DNA from: FEN-1297 sp021817845
Lineage (GTDB): Bacteria; Bacteroidota; Ignavibacteria; Ignavibacteriales; Ignavibacteriaceae
Direction of reading: 5' to 3'
NCBI GenBank assembly: GCA_021817845.1
Contig: JAKAFW010000005.1
Coordinates: 71,222-135,221, forward strand
DNA: 64,000 nt
The translations under genes were made by a program, and so were the position numbers. Each line of letters starts with the position of its first letter. Position 1 is the first letter of the stretch. The notes under the pieces are model-generated. The model searched no databases. It was not told the origin of the DNA and worked only from the letters and a program-made list of their open reading frames with translations. Shown one piece after another: positions 9,012 to 17,922 of the stretch.

Positions 9012-10007
9012 CTAGTTTATTACTTCTTCTACGGGTTCGTTTTGTAGTCTTTCGAGATATTTGAGTAAGATATCTTCCACAAAATTATATTCCATAATAG
9101 CCATTAATTCCTTTCTTACCTGTGAAGCGAAAGGTAAACCTTTTAGATAACCGGAATAAAATTTTCTGTGTTCCAAAACGGCTCGTTTTTCGCCTTTTAC
9201 TTTTATAGCAAGGTGTAGATGCCGTAAACAAGTTTTAATCTTAAGATTTTCATCAACAACAGAAGTTATGCTGCCATGGTTTAGAATTTGTTTAGCTTCA
9301 TAAAAAATCCACGGATTGCCTATAGCACCGCGGGCAATCATGACACCGTCCGCGCCGGTTTCGTTAAACGCTTTTTGTACGTCTTGAGGTGTCAGTACAT
9401 TTCCATTCACTACAACAGGGATTTTAACAACTTCTTTGATTCGCGGTATCCAATCCCAGTCGGCTTCACCTTTGTGTCCCATTACTCTTGTTCTACAATG
9501 GATAGTCAAAGCTTTAACCCCAACATCTTCCAGACGTTTCGCAACTTCCAAGATTTGGATGCTATCGTTATCTAATCCAAGACGTGTTTTAACTGTAACA
9601 GGAAGAGAGACCGAATCAACAACTTCTTTAACTAATTTTTGCATAAACGGCGGATCCTTTAGCAATCCGGCACCGGCGCCATGTGCAACAACATTTTTAA
9701 TCCAGCAGCCTGCATTAATATCAATTAGGTCTGGATTTTCTTCCTCCGCAATTTTAGCTGCTGAAGCCATTGAGTCAATTCCACTGCCATAAATTTGTAT
9801 ACCAACAGGGCGTTCTTCTTCGATTATTTCTAATTTCTTATGAGTTTTTTCAGATTTTCTTATCAAACCTTCTGAATTTACAAACTCCGTGTATACTACA
9901 TCTGCGCCAAGTTCTTTACAAACTAAACGAAAAGAAACATCCGAGATATCTTCCATAGGAGCAAGAAGGATGGCTTTCTCAATATTTATTTTTCCAACTG
10001 AAAACAT
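9012..10007 (-). CDS. tRNA-dihydrouridine synthase (DusB-like)
   Basis: 331 residues with the Dus TIM barrel: LAPMEDISDVSFR at the N-terminus, the catalytic-cysteine loop DINAGCWIKNVV, VTVKTRLG, LTIHCRTRVMGHKGEADW and the FMN-binding GADGVMIARGAIGNPW. It reduces uridine to dihydrouridine in tRNA using FMN and NADPH. The loop usually reads GCP; here the Pro is replaced by Trp, while the cysteine is kept. It is bounded by short spacers and has a clear ATG. Confidence 0.9.
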   Translation of the reverse strand: MFSVGKINIEKAILLAPMEDISDVSFRLVCKELGADVVYTEFVNSEGLIRKSEKTHKKLEIIEEERPVGIQIYGSGIDSMASAAKIAEEENPDLIDINAGCWIKNVVAHGAGAGLLKDPPFMQKLVKEVVDSVSLPVTVKTRLGLDNDSIQILEVAKRLEDVGVKALTIHCRTRVMGHKGEADWDWIPRIKEVVKIPVVVNGNVLTPQDVQKAFNETGADGVMIARGAIGNPWIFYEAKQILNHGSITSVVDENLKIKTCLRHLHLAIKVKGEKRAVLEHRKFYSGYLKGLPFASQVRKELMAIMEYNFVEDILLKYLERLQNEPVEEVIN

Positions 10008-10096
10008 AAAATTACAATTAAATCATTTTTACTATTGCAAATATAACACTTTTCTTTTTATTGAGGTGGTAATTAAGCGTACGAATGGGATTTTGA

Positions 10097-10978
10097 TCAG
10101 TCTTCTTTTTCTGGTTCAATATGAATGTGGACATCAATATTATCAAAACTTTGATGAAGTTTTTGCTCAACTTCATGAGAAATTTCATGAGCTTTATCTA
10201 TTGTTAAATTTTCCTTTACGTGAATATTCATTTCAATTAATGTTTGGGCGCCGGCACTTCGAATCTTTATATCGTGAGCTTTAACGACTGCCGGAATTTG
10301 AGAAGTTATTTCTTCAACTTTTTCCTTAATACCTTTTGGAGCCTTATCTAAAAGAACATCAATAGCTCTCTTGCCCAGATTAAAGCTAATAAAAATCACA
10401 ATCATCGCAACAAAAAATGCCGCAATCGAGTCTGCATAGGTGAAGCTGAAATAAACACCGATTAGCCCTATAAAAACAACTAGGGAACTATAAACATCCG
10501 TTGAAAAGTGAAGTGCATCCGCTTCTATTGCCTGGCTATTATATTTAACGGCAACTTTCTTTAGCGCCCTTGATCGAGATATATCTATAATAATTGATGA
10601 GACTATAACTATATAGCTCCAAATATTAACTGTGATATGAATGTTTTCACCAAGTAATCTTTTTATTACTTCACCTATAATCCAGCCGCAAGTAATCAAT
10701 AGAAGTAACGTTTCAAACAGCGCAGAAAAATTTTCAATTTTGCCATGGCCGAAATTATGATCTTCATCGGCGGGTTTACTAGAGAATCTTACCGCATAGT
10801 AAGTCATAAGTGCAGCAATTAAATCCAAGCCTGAGTGAGCAGCTTCGGATAATATTCCCAGACTGTTGGTGGTCAGTCCAATAATTAATTTAGATGAAGT
10901 CAAAAAAATGGCAGCAATTACCGACCAATAGGTTACCCGGTTTTTTTCCTTATTTTCAACAGACTTATTGTATTCCAT
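10097..10978 (-). CDS. Cation diffusion facilitator (CDF) family transporter
   Basis: 293 residues with five to six membrane segments. SLGILSEAAHSGLDL and HNFGHGKIENFSALFE carry the HxxxD-type metal site and the conserved histidines of CDF transporters. The C-terminal about 90 residues form the usual cytoplasmic dimerisation domain (AGAQTLIEMNIHVKENLT, DVHIHIEP). It exports divalent cations such as Zn, Co, Cd or Fe against protons. The metal cannot be told from sequence. It is a single gene on the minus strand, far from the copper island. Confidence 0.9.
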   Translation of the reverse strand: MEYNKSVENKEKNRVTYWSVIAAIFLTSSKLIIGLTTNSLGILSEAAHSGLDLIAALMTYYAVRFSSKPADEDHNFGHGKIENFSALFETLLLLITCGWIIGEVIKRLLGENIHITVNIWSYIVIVSSIIIDISRSRALKKVAVKYNSQAIEADALHFSTDVYSSLVVFIGLIGVYFSFTYADSIAAFFVAMIVIFISFNLGKRAIDVLLDKAPKGIKEKVEEITSQIPAVVKAHDIKIRSAGAQTLIEMNIHVKENLTIDKAHEISHEVEQKLHQSFDNIDVHIHIEPEKED

Positions 10979-11037
10979 AGAAATCTTTTGGTGAATTATA
11001 TTAAATATAAGATTTTATTTTGAAATGATAAATCGCT

Positions 11038-12210
11038 TTAATATCCGGGAATTTTTTCAAGCGATATTTTTTTTGTAAACAGAGACAAAATATTTTTTGT
11101 ATCCTGAAAAGCTTGGCGCATTTTCATTAAGTCTGAACCTGTCAAATATTTGGGTATATTATTTCCAAAGGCTTCTTGTGAAGGTAAAATGATATATTGA
11201 TTTCCGTTAGAGGTTTTACCTTTGAATACCCACGTAGGTAAATATTCGACATTCGATATTCGCATAGAATTAGTAGAAAAATTCTTTGTAATATTTAAAG
11301 TCAAAATCACTCCTGCATCAGAATATCTCCATCTCTGATTAGAAATAAAATTACCTAGGGAATATGCGACGAAACCGGTATCCACATTTGGTTCAGTAGT
11401 TTTAAAATAATTTACGGGTTCAATAACATGCGGATGTCCACCGATTATGATATCCGCACCTGCTCTAATTGAGGCGGCAACAATTTTTTCTTGATATTCT
11501 ACCGGGACCCTTTTATATTCTACTCCAAAATGGAAATGAAGAAGGACGACATCGGCACTATCCAACCGCGCTTTAGCAATATTTTGACGAATCAGATTTG
11601 TATCGATAAGATTTATAAGATAAGATTTTCCGGAAGGAATTTTATTCCCATTTATTCCGTATGTGTACGCAAGAAAAGCCACCTTAATTCCTTTAATATT
11701 AAAGATGCGAATTGAGTCTCTGTCTTTTTGCGATACAAAAGTCCCGTTATAACATAAATGATTTTTGTTCAGCTCCTGGATAGTCCGCAAGACACCTTCT
11801 GCACCTCGATCAAAAGCATGATTATTAGCAGTAGAAATTAATTTAAAACCTGCATATTTAATTCCAGAAATAAATTCATCAGGAGAATTAAACATCGGAT
11901 AACCGGAATAACCTTCGGATCTTCCCGCTGTAACGGTTTCCAAATTACCAAAGGCAAAATCCGGTTCTTTAATAAATTTCTTTACAGAATCAAAAAATGG
12001 ATTAAAATTAAAACTGTCGGCGGATACTTTTGCATAGTTTGATTCAATAGTATGGCACATCAAATCGCCAACGGCAGAAATCGAAATCGTAACTAAAGAA
12101 TCCGTGTATATTTTTTTTGAGTTAGTTGATTTACTACTTGCAGAATTAACAAAAAGACTAAAAAAAGATAAAATAATGAGAAGAAATAAAACCGGAAATT
12201 TTTTATTCAT
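11038..12210 (-). CDS. CapA-family (PGA_cap) metallophosphatase-like exported protein
   Basis: 390 residues with an N-terminal signal segment (KFPVLFLLIILSFFSLFVNS). Motifs of the CapA/PGA_cap calcineurin-like fold follow: VGDLMCH, FGNLETVTAGR, STANNHAFDRG, LHFHFGVEYK and GADIIIGGHPHVIEP. Family members are linked to poly-gamma-glutamate capsule attachment in Bacillus. In other bacteria they occur without pgs genes and their role is unknown, and no pgs genes are seen here. The ATG abuts the T run of the terminator of the upstream Hc1-like gene, so it probably uses its own promoter or readthrough. Confidence 0.82.
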   Translation of the reverse strand: MNKKFPVLFLLIILSFFSLFVNSASSKSTNSKKIYTDSLVTISISAVGDLMCHTIESNYAKVSADSFNFNPFFDSVKKFIKEPDFAFGNLETVTAGRSEGYSGYPMFNSPDEFISGIKYAGFKLISTANNHAFDRGAEGVLRTIQELNKNHLCYNGTFVSQKDRDSIRIFNIKGIKVAFLAYTYGINGNKIPSGKSYLINLIDTNLIRQNIAKARLDSADVVLLHFHFGVEYKRVPVEYQEKIVAASIRAGADIIIGGHPHVIEPVNYFKTTEPNVDTGFVAYSLGNFISNQRWRYSDAGVILTLNITKNFSTNSMRISNVEYLPTWVFKGKTSNGNQYIILPSQEAFGNNIPKYLTGSDLMKMRQAFQDTKNILSLFTKKISLEKIPGY

Positions 12211-12245
12211 AAAAAATAAGGCTGAATTAAATTTAATTCAGCCTT
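12211..12245 (-). terminator. Intrinsic terminator between Hc1-like and CapA-like genes
   Basis: A perfect 28-bp palindrome at 12218-12245 (arm AAGGCTGAATTAAA and its exact complement). On the minus strand it is followed by ATTTTTT. It lies 14 bases downstream of the Hc1-like stop codon. The T run ends right at the CapA-like start codon. Confidence 0.85.
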
Positions 12246-12259
12246 CTTTATAAACAGGA

Positions 12260-12451
12260 TTATGATTTGCTAGCTTTTCTTTGAGATTTAACTTCCTGGA
12301 CATCTTTACGAACTTCCTGGGCGTGTTTTCTCAAATCGCTAAGACCTTTGCGTAGACGCGTACCTGCAGCAGCTTGTCCCTTCTCGTAGAATTTTTCAAA
12401 ATCTGCTTCCAGGGTTTTTACTGCTTGAACTAAGTCTTCAAATTTACTCAT
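12260..12451 (-). CDS. Histone H1-like (Hc1-type) small basic protein
   Basis: 63 residues, helical and basic, with a conserved start (MSKFEDLVQAVKTLEADFEK) and a Lys/Arg-rich second half (RLRKGLSDLRKHAQEVRKD, KSQRKASKS). It matches the Hc1-like proteins common in Bacteroidota and Chlorobi. These are presumed to bind DNA and compact the nucleoid. It has its own strong terminator, and GGAGG-like sequence lies before the ATG (AGGAGGTATCC on the minus strand), so it is probably highly expressed as a monocistron. Confidence 0.85.
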   Translation of the reverse strand: MSKFEDLVQAVKTLEADFEKFYEKGQAAAGTRLRKGLSDLRKHAQEVRKDVQEVKSQRKASKS

Positions 12452-12484
12452 AGGATACCTCCTAAATTTAGTTTATAGAAATGA

Positions 12485-14485
12485 TTAGTTAGAATTCTCA
12501 AATATAATTTCCGCAATATCTTTCACATGCACTTCGTCAATTTTCTCAAAATGTTTAACTCCATCGGTCATCATAGTCAGACAGAATGGGCAGGCAGAAG
12601 CAATTGTGGATACTTCTGTTTCAAGGGCTTCGCGTGTTCTTTCAATATTGATTCTACCCCCCTCTTCGTCTTCTAAGAACATTCTTCCGCCGCCGCCGCC
12701 ACAGCAAAATCCTTTACTCTTATTTCGATTCATTTCAACAATTTCCAACCCGTTTATTTTTCCTAATGAAAGACGGGGCGAATCATAAACTCCGTTATAT
12801 CTTCCAAGATAACATGAATCGTGATAAGTGACTTTCTTTACTGATGCATCATCTTTAAGTTTAATTTTATCTTCACTCAATAATTCATTTAAAAACTGCG
12901 TATGATGGAGTACTTCAAAATTTCCGCCGAATTGTTTATACTCATTTTTAATCGAATGAAAGCAATGCGGACAGGCAGTAACAATTTTTTTTACGCCGTA
13001 ATTGTTTAGCGTTTCTATATTTTCTTTCATCAACATCTGAGCGAGGTATTCATTCCCAAGCCTGCGAGCTGTGTCGCCGTTGCATTTTTCTTCAGTACCT
13101 AAAATTCTAAAATTGATATTTGCTTTCTGCATCAGGGAAGCAAATGCTTTAGTAACTTTTTTATAGCGTTCATCAAAAGAACCGGCGCATCCGACCCAGA
13201 AAAGAATATCACCATTTGGATCTTCAGCCATTGTTTTGATGTTCATACCTTCTGCCCAAGCAGCGCGGTCGGATTGGTTAAAAGCCCAGGGGGTATAATT
13301 AGTTTCGAGGCTTTTGAAGACGCTATTCAAGTTTGAGGGAAATTGAGATTCCGTCAGCACTAAATCGCGTCGCATATCTACGATAGAATCAACATGTTCT
13401 ATCATTACCGGACATTCTTGAACGCAAGCCATACAAGTTGTGCATTCCCAAAGTTCTTTATCCGCAATATAATCATGGACTAAAGTTTTACCGAAAATTT
13501 CCTCGTCAGTTTTATTTTCTAAGAGAAGCGGGGCTTTTTCTTCAACTCTATGCCTTATATCTACGATTATTTTTCTTGGTGACAAAGATTTTCCAACGGT
13601 AGCTGCGGGGCATACTGAAAAGCACCTTCCGCATTGAGTGCAAGAATATCCGTCAAGAATTTGTTTCCAAGAAAACTGTTCAATATCTGCAGCGCCAAAC
13701 ACTTCAACGCTTTCATCTTCAAGATTGAGAGGTTTAATTGTATTTCTCAAGGGCTCAAGGTTTGCAAAGAAAGTATTCGGAATAGAAGTCAAGACGTGAA
13801 GATGCTTTGAAAACGGTAAGTAATTTAGGAATGTTAATACGACTAATACGTGCATCCACCAAAATATTTCAAAAAATGTTACTGCATTTGTGGGATGATT
13901 TGAATAAAATAGCGGACTGAGAATAGCGGAGATCGGTCTTACTTCATAATTCTTTAAAACAAAATTATGGCTTGCAATCAAAGAAATGTTTTCACCAAAC
14001 ATCCCTATTACTACAAACATTATTAACAACAGAATTATCGTGGCATCAATCTTTTCAGCCTTACCAACTTCAAGACGAGGAATATGAATAACATAGCGGC
14101 GATATAGGGCATATAATACTGAAAGAATGACCAACAAGCCCATAACATCTTCAATAATCGTTATTAATGAATAAACCGGTCCTAAAAATTGAAATGTAAA
14201 AGGCGAATAAAAGCCTTGGATAAATGCTTCAACCACAGCAAAAAGGAAAAGTACAAATCCCCAAAAAATAAAGACATGAAGAAGTCCGGCTTTCAAATCC
14301 CGAAGTAATTTTTTTTGAAGAAAAGCGATTACCCAAACGTTTTTTAATCTTCTGACAATATTATCAAAACGGAAATCTTTTTTCTTACCTACAGTCAGGT
14401 TTTTAATAATTTTATTTGAGTTATAAATGAAAAAACTTATAGCCGAGATAAAAACTAAGATAAAAATAACGTTTTTAAAATCCAT
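12485..14485 (-). CDS. Membrane CCG-domain iron-sulfur oxidoreductase (EtfD/HdrD-like)
   Basis: 666 residues. The N-terminal about 230 residues have five to six membrane segments resembling the nitrate-reductase gamma/HdrE-type cytochrome b fold. Two 4Fe-4S motifs follow (Cys282/285/288/292 and Cys348/351/354/358), then two CCG domains (VTACPHCFHS and YHDSCYLGRYN...GFCCGGGGG). This architecture matches proteins that pass electrons from ETF to the quinone pool, such as mycobacterial EtfD, or act as heterodisulfide-reductase-like quinone reductases. An acyl-CoA dehydrogenase is encoded about 1 kb away on the other strand, which supports the ETF:quinone role by inference. No etfAB genes are in the window. 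Confidence 0.85.
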   Translation of the reverse strand: MDFKNVIFILVFISAISFFIYNSNKIIKNLTVGKKKDFRFDNIVRRLKNVWVIAFLQKKLLRDLKAGLLHVFIFWGFVLFLFAVVEAFIQGFYSPFTFQFLGPVYSLITIIEDVMGLLVILSVLYALYRRYVIHIPRLEVGKAEKIDATIILLLIMFVVIGMFGENISLIASHNFVLKNYEVRPISAILSPLFYSNHPTNAVTFFEIFWWMHVLVVLTFLNYLPFSKHLHVLTSIPNTFFANLEPLRNTIKPLNLEDESVEVFGAADIEQFSWKQILDGYSCTQCGRCFSVCPAATVGKSLSPRKIIVDIRHRVEEKAPLLLENKTDEEIFGKTLVHDYIADKELWECTTCMACVQECPVMIEHVDSIVDMRRDLVLTESQFPSNLNSVFKSLETNYTPWAFNQSDRAAWAEGMNIKTMAEDPNGDILFWVGCAGSFDERYKKVTKAFASLMQKANINFRILGTEEKCNGDTARRLGNEYLAQMLMKENIETLNNYGVKKIVTACPHCFHSIKNEYKQFGGNFEVLHHTQFLNELLSEDKIKLKDDASVKKVTYHDSCYLGRYNGVYDSPRLSLGKINGLEIVEMNRNKSKGFCCGGGGGRMFLEDEEGGRINIERTREALETEVSTIASACPFCLTMMTDGVKHFEKIDEVHVKDIAEIIFENSN

Positions 14486-14527
14486 CGGAAGAGATTTTCC
14501 TTCAATAAAAGTTAAATGAACTCAAAA

Positions 14528-15115
14528 TTAGTTAGACGAACCGGGATTCTTTCTTAAAATTCCGAAATAAATATTTGCGCCGATAAAGACTTTAACCATT
14601 TCCCAGATTAAAAACGGAATAACGCCAACTTCAAATGCTAGCGAAATATTTTTCAAATAAAAGGTACCGAGGTAAATCGAACCGATCAATAAAATCACCG
14701 AATTTCCAATAAACATAGAAATAAGGACCCAGAAATAGGACTTATTTATTTTGGTTAGATAACCAGTTATAAAAGCCGCCGCAGGGAAAGCCAGTAAATA
14801 CCCTCCGGTAGGACCGAACAAACGAGCAAACCCAATTGTCGCATCAGGAACTTGAGCAAACACTGGGAGACCTAAACAACCGGCTAATAAATAAATAACT
14901 TGACTGTAAAATCCTTTTTTAGCTCCTAGGAAAGCACCTGATAAAACTACCACCATAGTTTGAAGTGTAAAGGGAACAGGTTTAATGGGAATAGTAATTT
15001 GTGAAGCAATTGCAGTTAAAAATGTAAATGATAAAATCCAAAAAGCTTGAGAAGTACTTAGAATTGAAATCAGATTTAAAAACTTATTTTTTGCTATGTT
15101 TTCTTTGTAGGTCAT
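14528..15115 (-). CDS. bioY: Biotin transporter BioY
   Basis: 195 residues with six hydrophobic segments. The BioY substrate-binding pattern is clear: IPIKPVPFTLQTMVVVLSGA and GLPVFAQ, then FGPTGGYLLAFPAAAFI. BioY is the S-component for biotin uptake, working alone or with an ECF module. No ecfAT genes are adjacent. The gene lies 42 bases upstream of the EtfD-like gene and may be co-transcribed with it. It has an ATG start and no obvious BirA operator that I can identify. Confidence 0.92.
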   Translation of the reverse strand: MTYKENIAKNKFLNLISILSTSQAFWILSFTFLTAIASQITIPIKPVPFTLQTMVVVLSGAFLGAKKGFYSQVIYLLAGCLGLPVFAQVPDATIGFARLFGPTGGYLLAFPAAAFITGYLTKINKSYFWVLISMFIGNSVILLIGSIYLGTFYLKNISLAFEVGVIPFLIWEMVKVFIGANIYFGILRKNPGSSN

Positions 15116-15464
15116 GTAAATTCCTCGTCAGAGATTTTAAGATTTATTATTATTTAGAAATAAAGAATTTTATTGTTTAAAATGGATTCTTAACACCGTT
15201 TAAGCAACTTCAGAATAGAAGCAATCTTATGAAATTTGTTAGTTTAGACGTAAAACTAATCGGTCTCACTTTCAAATATGCTTATTACTTAAAGAAAAGT
15301 CAAGAATATGATAAATTTTTGAATTTTTAAAATTTGTGCCCTTTTGAGCACAATTAAAAAAATTTTTGTACAAATTAAGATAAGATTGCATCTTCCATTG
15401 TTGATTTTCTTTGTTTTTATAAACGGTTTGATTATTTTTTCACTTGCAGAAAGAGAGAAATACC
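15116..15464. other. Intergenic region between bioY and acyl-CoA dehydrogenase
   Basis: A 349-bp divergent spacer, very AT-rich. It holds an inverted repeat TTGTGC (15334-15339), spacer CCTTTTGA, GCACAA (15348-15353), extended by AAT on both outer sides with one bulged T. The repeat lies about 110 bp before the dehydrogenase start and is a candidate operator. A 72-residue frame at 15344-15562 overlaps the dehydrogenase and is not credible as a gene. Promoters for both directions must lie here, but I cannot place them. Confidence 0.35.
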
Positions 15465-16613
15465 TTGATAGATTTTACATTCACAGAAGATCAAAAAATG
15501 CTACGCGGATTTGTAAAAGAATTTGCAGACTCCGAAATAAGACCACTAGCCAAGCAGATTGATGAAAACGAATCCATTCCGCGGGAGTTGATTATAAAAC
15601 TTGGCGAAGTTGGGCTTTTAGGTACATCCTTTCCCGAAGAGTATGGAGGAGGAGGCTTTGGAGAAGTCGGATACTGTATTGCTCAAGAAGAAGTGACCAG
15701 GGCATGCGGTTCAACAGCTACTTTGATAGGGGCGCACCAATCAATCGGAGCGAATGCCATTTATATCGGCGGTTCTGAAGAATTAAAAAAAAGGTATTTG
15801 CCTCTTTTAGCCTCCGGGGAAAAAATAGCCGCATTTGCTTTAACCGAGCCCGAAGCGGGTTCGGATTCATTCAATTTGAAAACAGTCGCTAAGAGACATG
15901 GCAATAAATGGATAATAAACGGTTCAAAAATGTGGATTACAAACGCTGGAATTGCAGATATATTTTCAGTTTTCGCAAGAACGAAGAATGGAATTACGGG
16001 CTTTGTAGTTGAAGCAGATTTTCCCGGTGTTTTTGTCGGTCCAAATGAAAAAAAACTTGGCATAAAAGGAAGTGTCACAAATTCAATTAATTTTGAAAAT
16101 GTCGAAGTGCCGGAAGAAAATATTATAGGAATCGACGGCAAAGGTTTTTTAATTGCAATGGCTACATTAGATGCAGGAAGATTGGGGCTAGGTGCAGGCT
16201 GCCTCGGAGGTTCAAAGGAAGTATTAGAGCTTTCAGTAAAATTCTCAAAACAACGCAAACAATTCGGAGAATCGATTTCAAAATTTCAAGCAATTCAATT
16301 TATGCTTGCAGAAATGGAAACAAAAATATATGCAATGGAAAGCATCCTATACCGGACAGCTCATAATTACGATTTGAATAAAAATATTTCCAACGAATCG
16401 GCAATCGTAAAGCTTTTCTGTTCAGAAGCAATGCTTGAAATAGCTGATAAGGGAATTCAAATCCACGGCGGAATGGGATTTTCGAGAGAACTTCCTCTTG
16501 AAAGGATTTACCGTGATGCGAGAATCCTTAAAATTTTTGAAGGTACTAACGAAATACAAAAATTAATCATTAGCAGAAATACAATTAAAAATAACGGTAA
16601 GCGGAAAGTATAA
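15465..16613 (+). CDS. Acyl-CoA dehydrogenase
   Basis: A complete acyl-CoA dehydrogenase of about 382 residues. It shows the family blocks AFALTEPEAGSDSFNLKTVA, NGSKMWITNAGIADIF, RKQFGESISKFQAIQFMLAEM, IHGGMGFSRELPLERIYRDAR and FEGTNEIQK, whose Glu is the usual catalytic base. It uses FAD to form the 2,3-enoyl-CoA and passes electrons to ETF. The frame opens at a TTG at 15444. I prefer the TTG at 15465, since IDFTFTEDQKMLR is the normal N-terminus and GAGAG lies just upstream. Chain-length preference is unknown. hisA begins directly after the stop codon. Confidence 0.92.
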   Translation: MIDFTFTEDQKMLRGFVKEFADSEIRPLAKQIDENESIPRELIIKLGEVGLLGTSFPEEYGGGGFGEVGYCIAQEEVTRACGSTATLIGAHQSIGANAIYIGGSEELKKRYLPLLASGEKIAAFALTEPEAGSDSFNLKTVAKRHGNKWIINGSKMWITNAGIADIFSVFARTKNGITGFVVEADFPGVFVGPNEKKLGIKGSVTNSINFENVEVPEENIIGIDGKGFLIAMATLDAGRLGLGAGCLGGSKEVLELSVKFSKQRKQFGESISKFQAIQFMLAEMETKIYAMESILYRTAHNYDLNKNISNESAIVKLFCSEAMLEIADKGIQIHGGMGFSRELPLERIYRDARILKIFEGTNEIQKLIISRNTIKNNGKRKV

Positions 16614-17366
16614 ATGGCATATTTATTAGTTATTCCATCTATCGACATAAAGAACGGCAAAACAGTCCGGGTTGTAAAAGGAATACCGGAACTAAACTGT
16701 CAAGAATACGGAAATGATCCGGTAGAGATGGCAAAAATTTGGCGTGCTGAAAATGCTAAATTAATTCACGTAGTAGATTTTGACGCAGCCGCCGACCATA
16801 GCAGAAATAATTTTTCTATAATTGAAAAAATTTGTTCTTCGGTGATTATTCCTGTTGAATTTGCGGGCGGGATAAGGTCATTAGAAGATGTAAAAATGAT
16901 TATGGATTTAGGAATCAGCCGTCTTATTTTAAGTACAATGGCTATAGAATCTCCAGCCGATTTTATTTCAGTATTTGAGAAATACGGACCGGCAAAAATT
17001 TCTATTGCACTTGATATTATAGATGACGAAATTGTAATTAAAGGTAGGCAAGTAAAAACCGGAATTCATTATAAAGATTTTTCTAAAAAAATGTCAGCCA
17101 TCGGAGTAGAGAGATTTATTGTAACGGATGTATTGCGTAACGGCGTTCTTGGCGGTCCAAATTTGACTTACACAAAAGATGTTGCGGAAATAACCAGGAA
17201 AAAAGTAACTCACTCCGGCGGAATTAGGAACAAAGATGAACTTATGGATGTTCAAAATTTATTACCACTCGGAGTTGATTCAGTAATAATCGGACGTGCA
17301 CTTTACGAAAACAGATTTCCATGCCAAAAAATGTGGCGCGTTGCCGAATCCGGAATTTTTCAATAG
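16614..17366 (+). CDS. hisA: HisA-type phosphoribosylformimino-AICAR phosphate isomerase
   Basis: 250 residues, (beta-alpha)8 barrel. The IPSIDIKNGK start carries the first catalytic Asp, ALDIID the second. Both phosphate-binding halves are present (FAGGIRSLEDV and HSGGIRNKDEL...IIGRALYENRF). VTDVLRNGVLGGPN replaces the usual TDISRDGTL.GPN. It isomerises ProFAR to PRFAR in histidine synthesis. No other his genes are nearby, so this is either a dispersed his gene or a HisA paralogue with an altered role. The ATG follows the dehydrogenase stop with no gap, so translation is likely coupled. Confidence 0.82.
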   Translation: MAYLLVIPSIDIKNGKTVRVVKGIPELNCQEYGNDPVEMAKIWRAENAKLIHVVDFDAAADHSRNNFSIIEKICSSVIIPVEFAGGIRSLEDVKMIMDLGISRLILSTMAIESPADFISVFEKYGPAKISIALDIIDDEIVIKGRQVKTGIHYKDFSKKMSAIGVERFIVTDVLRNGVLGGPNLTYTKDVAEITRKKVTHSGGIRNKDELMDVQNLLPLGVDSVIIGRALYENRFPCQKMWRVAESGIFQ

Positions 17367-17374
17367 AGGATATT

Positions 17375-17920
17375 ATGGAAAATAAAAATGGAAATGTAGT
17401 TCATAGCAGTGTCTGGTCTAATATTTTTAATACACCTACGGAAAAATCTGACCTTGAAAAAAGCCTTCAAGCCATTCCTATGTTTAAGGAATTGAGTAAA
17501 AAAGACTTATCGCTGGTTTCCAAATTGATCAACAACAGAAGTTATATTGCCGGGGAATATATTTTTTCTCAAGGCGATCCGGGTTTAGGATTGTACATCA
17601 TCCGGAACGGCGAAGTTACAATTAAAAAATTTACATCCGAAAACGAAGGGCTACTTCTTGCGACATTATTTAAGGGAGATTTTTTTGGTGAACTTGCATT
17701 GATCGACGGTGAAAAAAGATCTGCTTCAGCAATTGCAAAGACAGATACAAAAATCGCAGTTATATTTAAACCCGACCTGGATGAGTTTATTGAAAAATAC
17801 CCTCAAAAGGGGATTAAAATTTTGAAAGGCGTTCTACAAATTATAACTTACCGCTTAAGAAAGATGGATGATGATTTCCTTTCAATAAAAGAGCAACAAA
17901 AAAATAATATAGGAGAATAA
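17375..17920 (+). CDS. Cyclic nucleotide-binding domain protein
   Basis: 181 residues from the ATG at 17375, with AGAGGA just upstream. The frame extends further upstream inside hisA but without support. Residues after about 25 form a cNMP-binding (CAP-type) beta barrel: YIAGEYIFSQGDPGLGLYII, LFKGDFFGELALIDGEKRSASAIAKT. The phosphate-binding cassette GELALIDGEKRSA is nearly canonical. There is no DNA-binding HTH at the C-terminus, so it is not a CRP-type regulator. It may be a stand-alone sensor. It is co-transcribed with hisA and the universal stress protein. Confidence 0.85.
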   Translation: MENKNGNVVHSSVWSNIFNTPTEKSDLEKSLQAIPMFKELSKKDLSLVSKLINNRSYIAGEYIFSQGDPGLGLYIIRNGEVTIKKFTSENEGLLLATLFKGDFFGELALIDGEKRSASAIAKTDTKIAVIFKPDLDEFIEKYPQKGIKILKGVLQIITYRLRKMDDDFLSIKEQQKNNIGE

Positions 17921-17922
17921 AA

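Noticed and set aside
9889..10284. 131-residue plus-strand frame across the dus/CDF junction
   Set aside because: It is antisense to two clear genes, with no independent support.
15344..15562. 72-residue plus-strand frame before the acyl-CoA dehydrogenase
   Set aside because: It overlaps the real dehydrogenase start in another frame and ends with low-complexity basic sequence.
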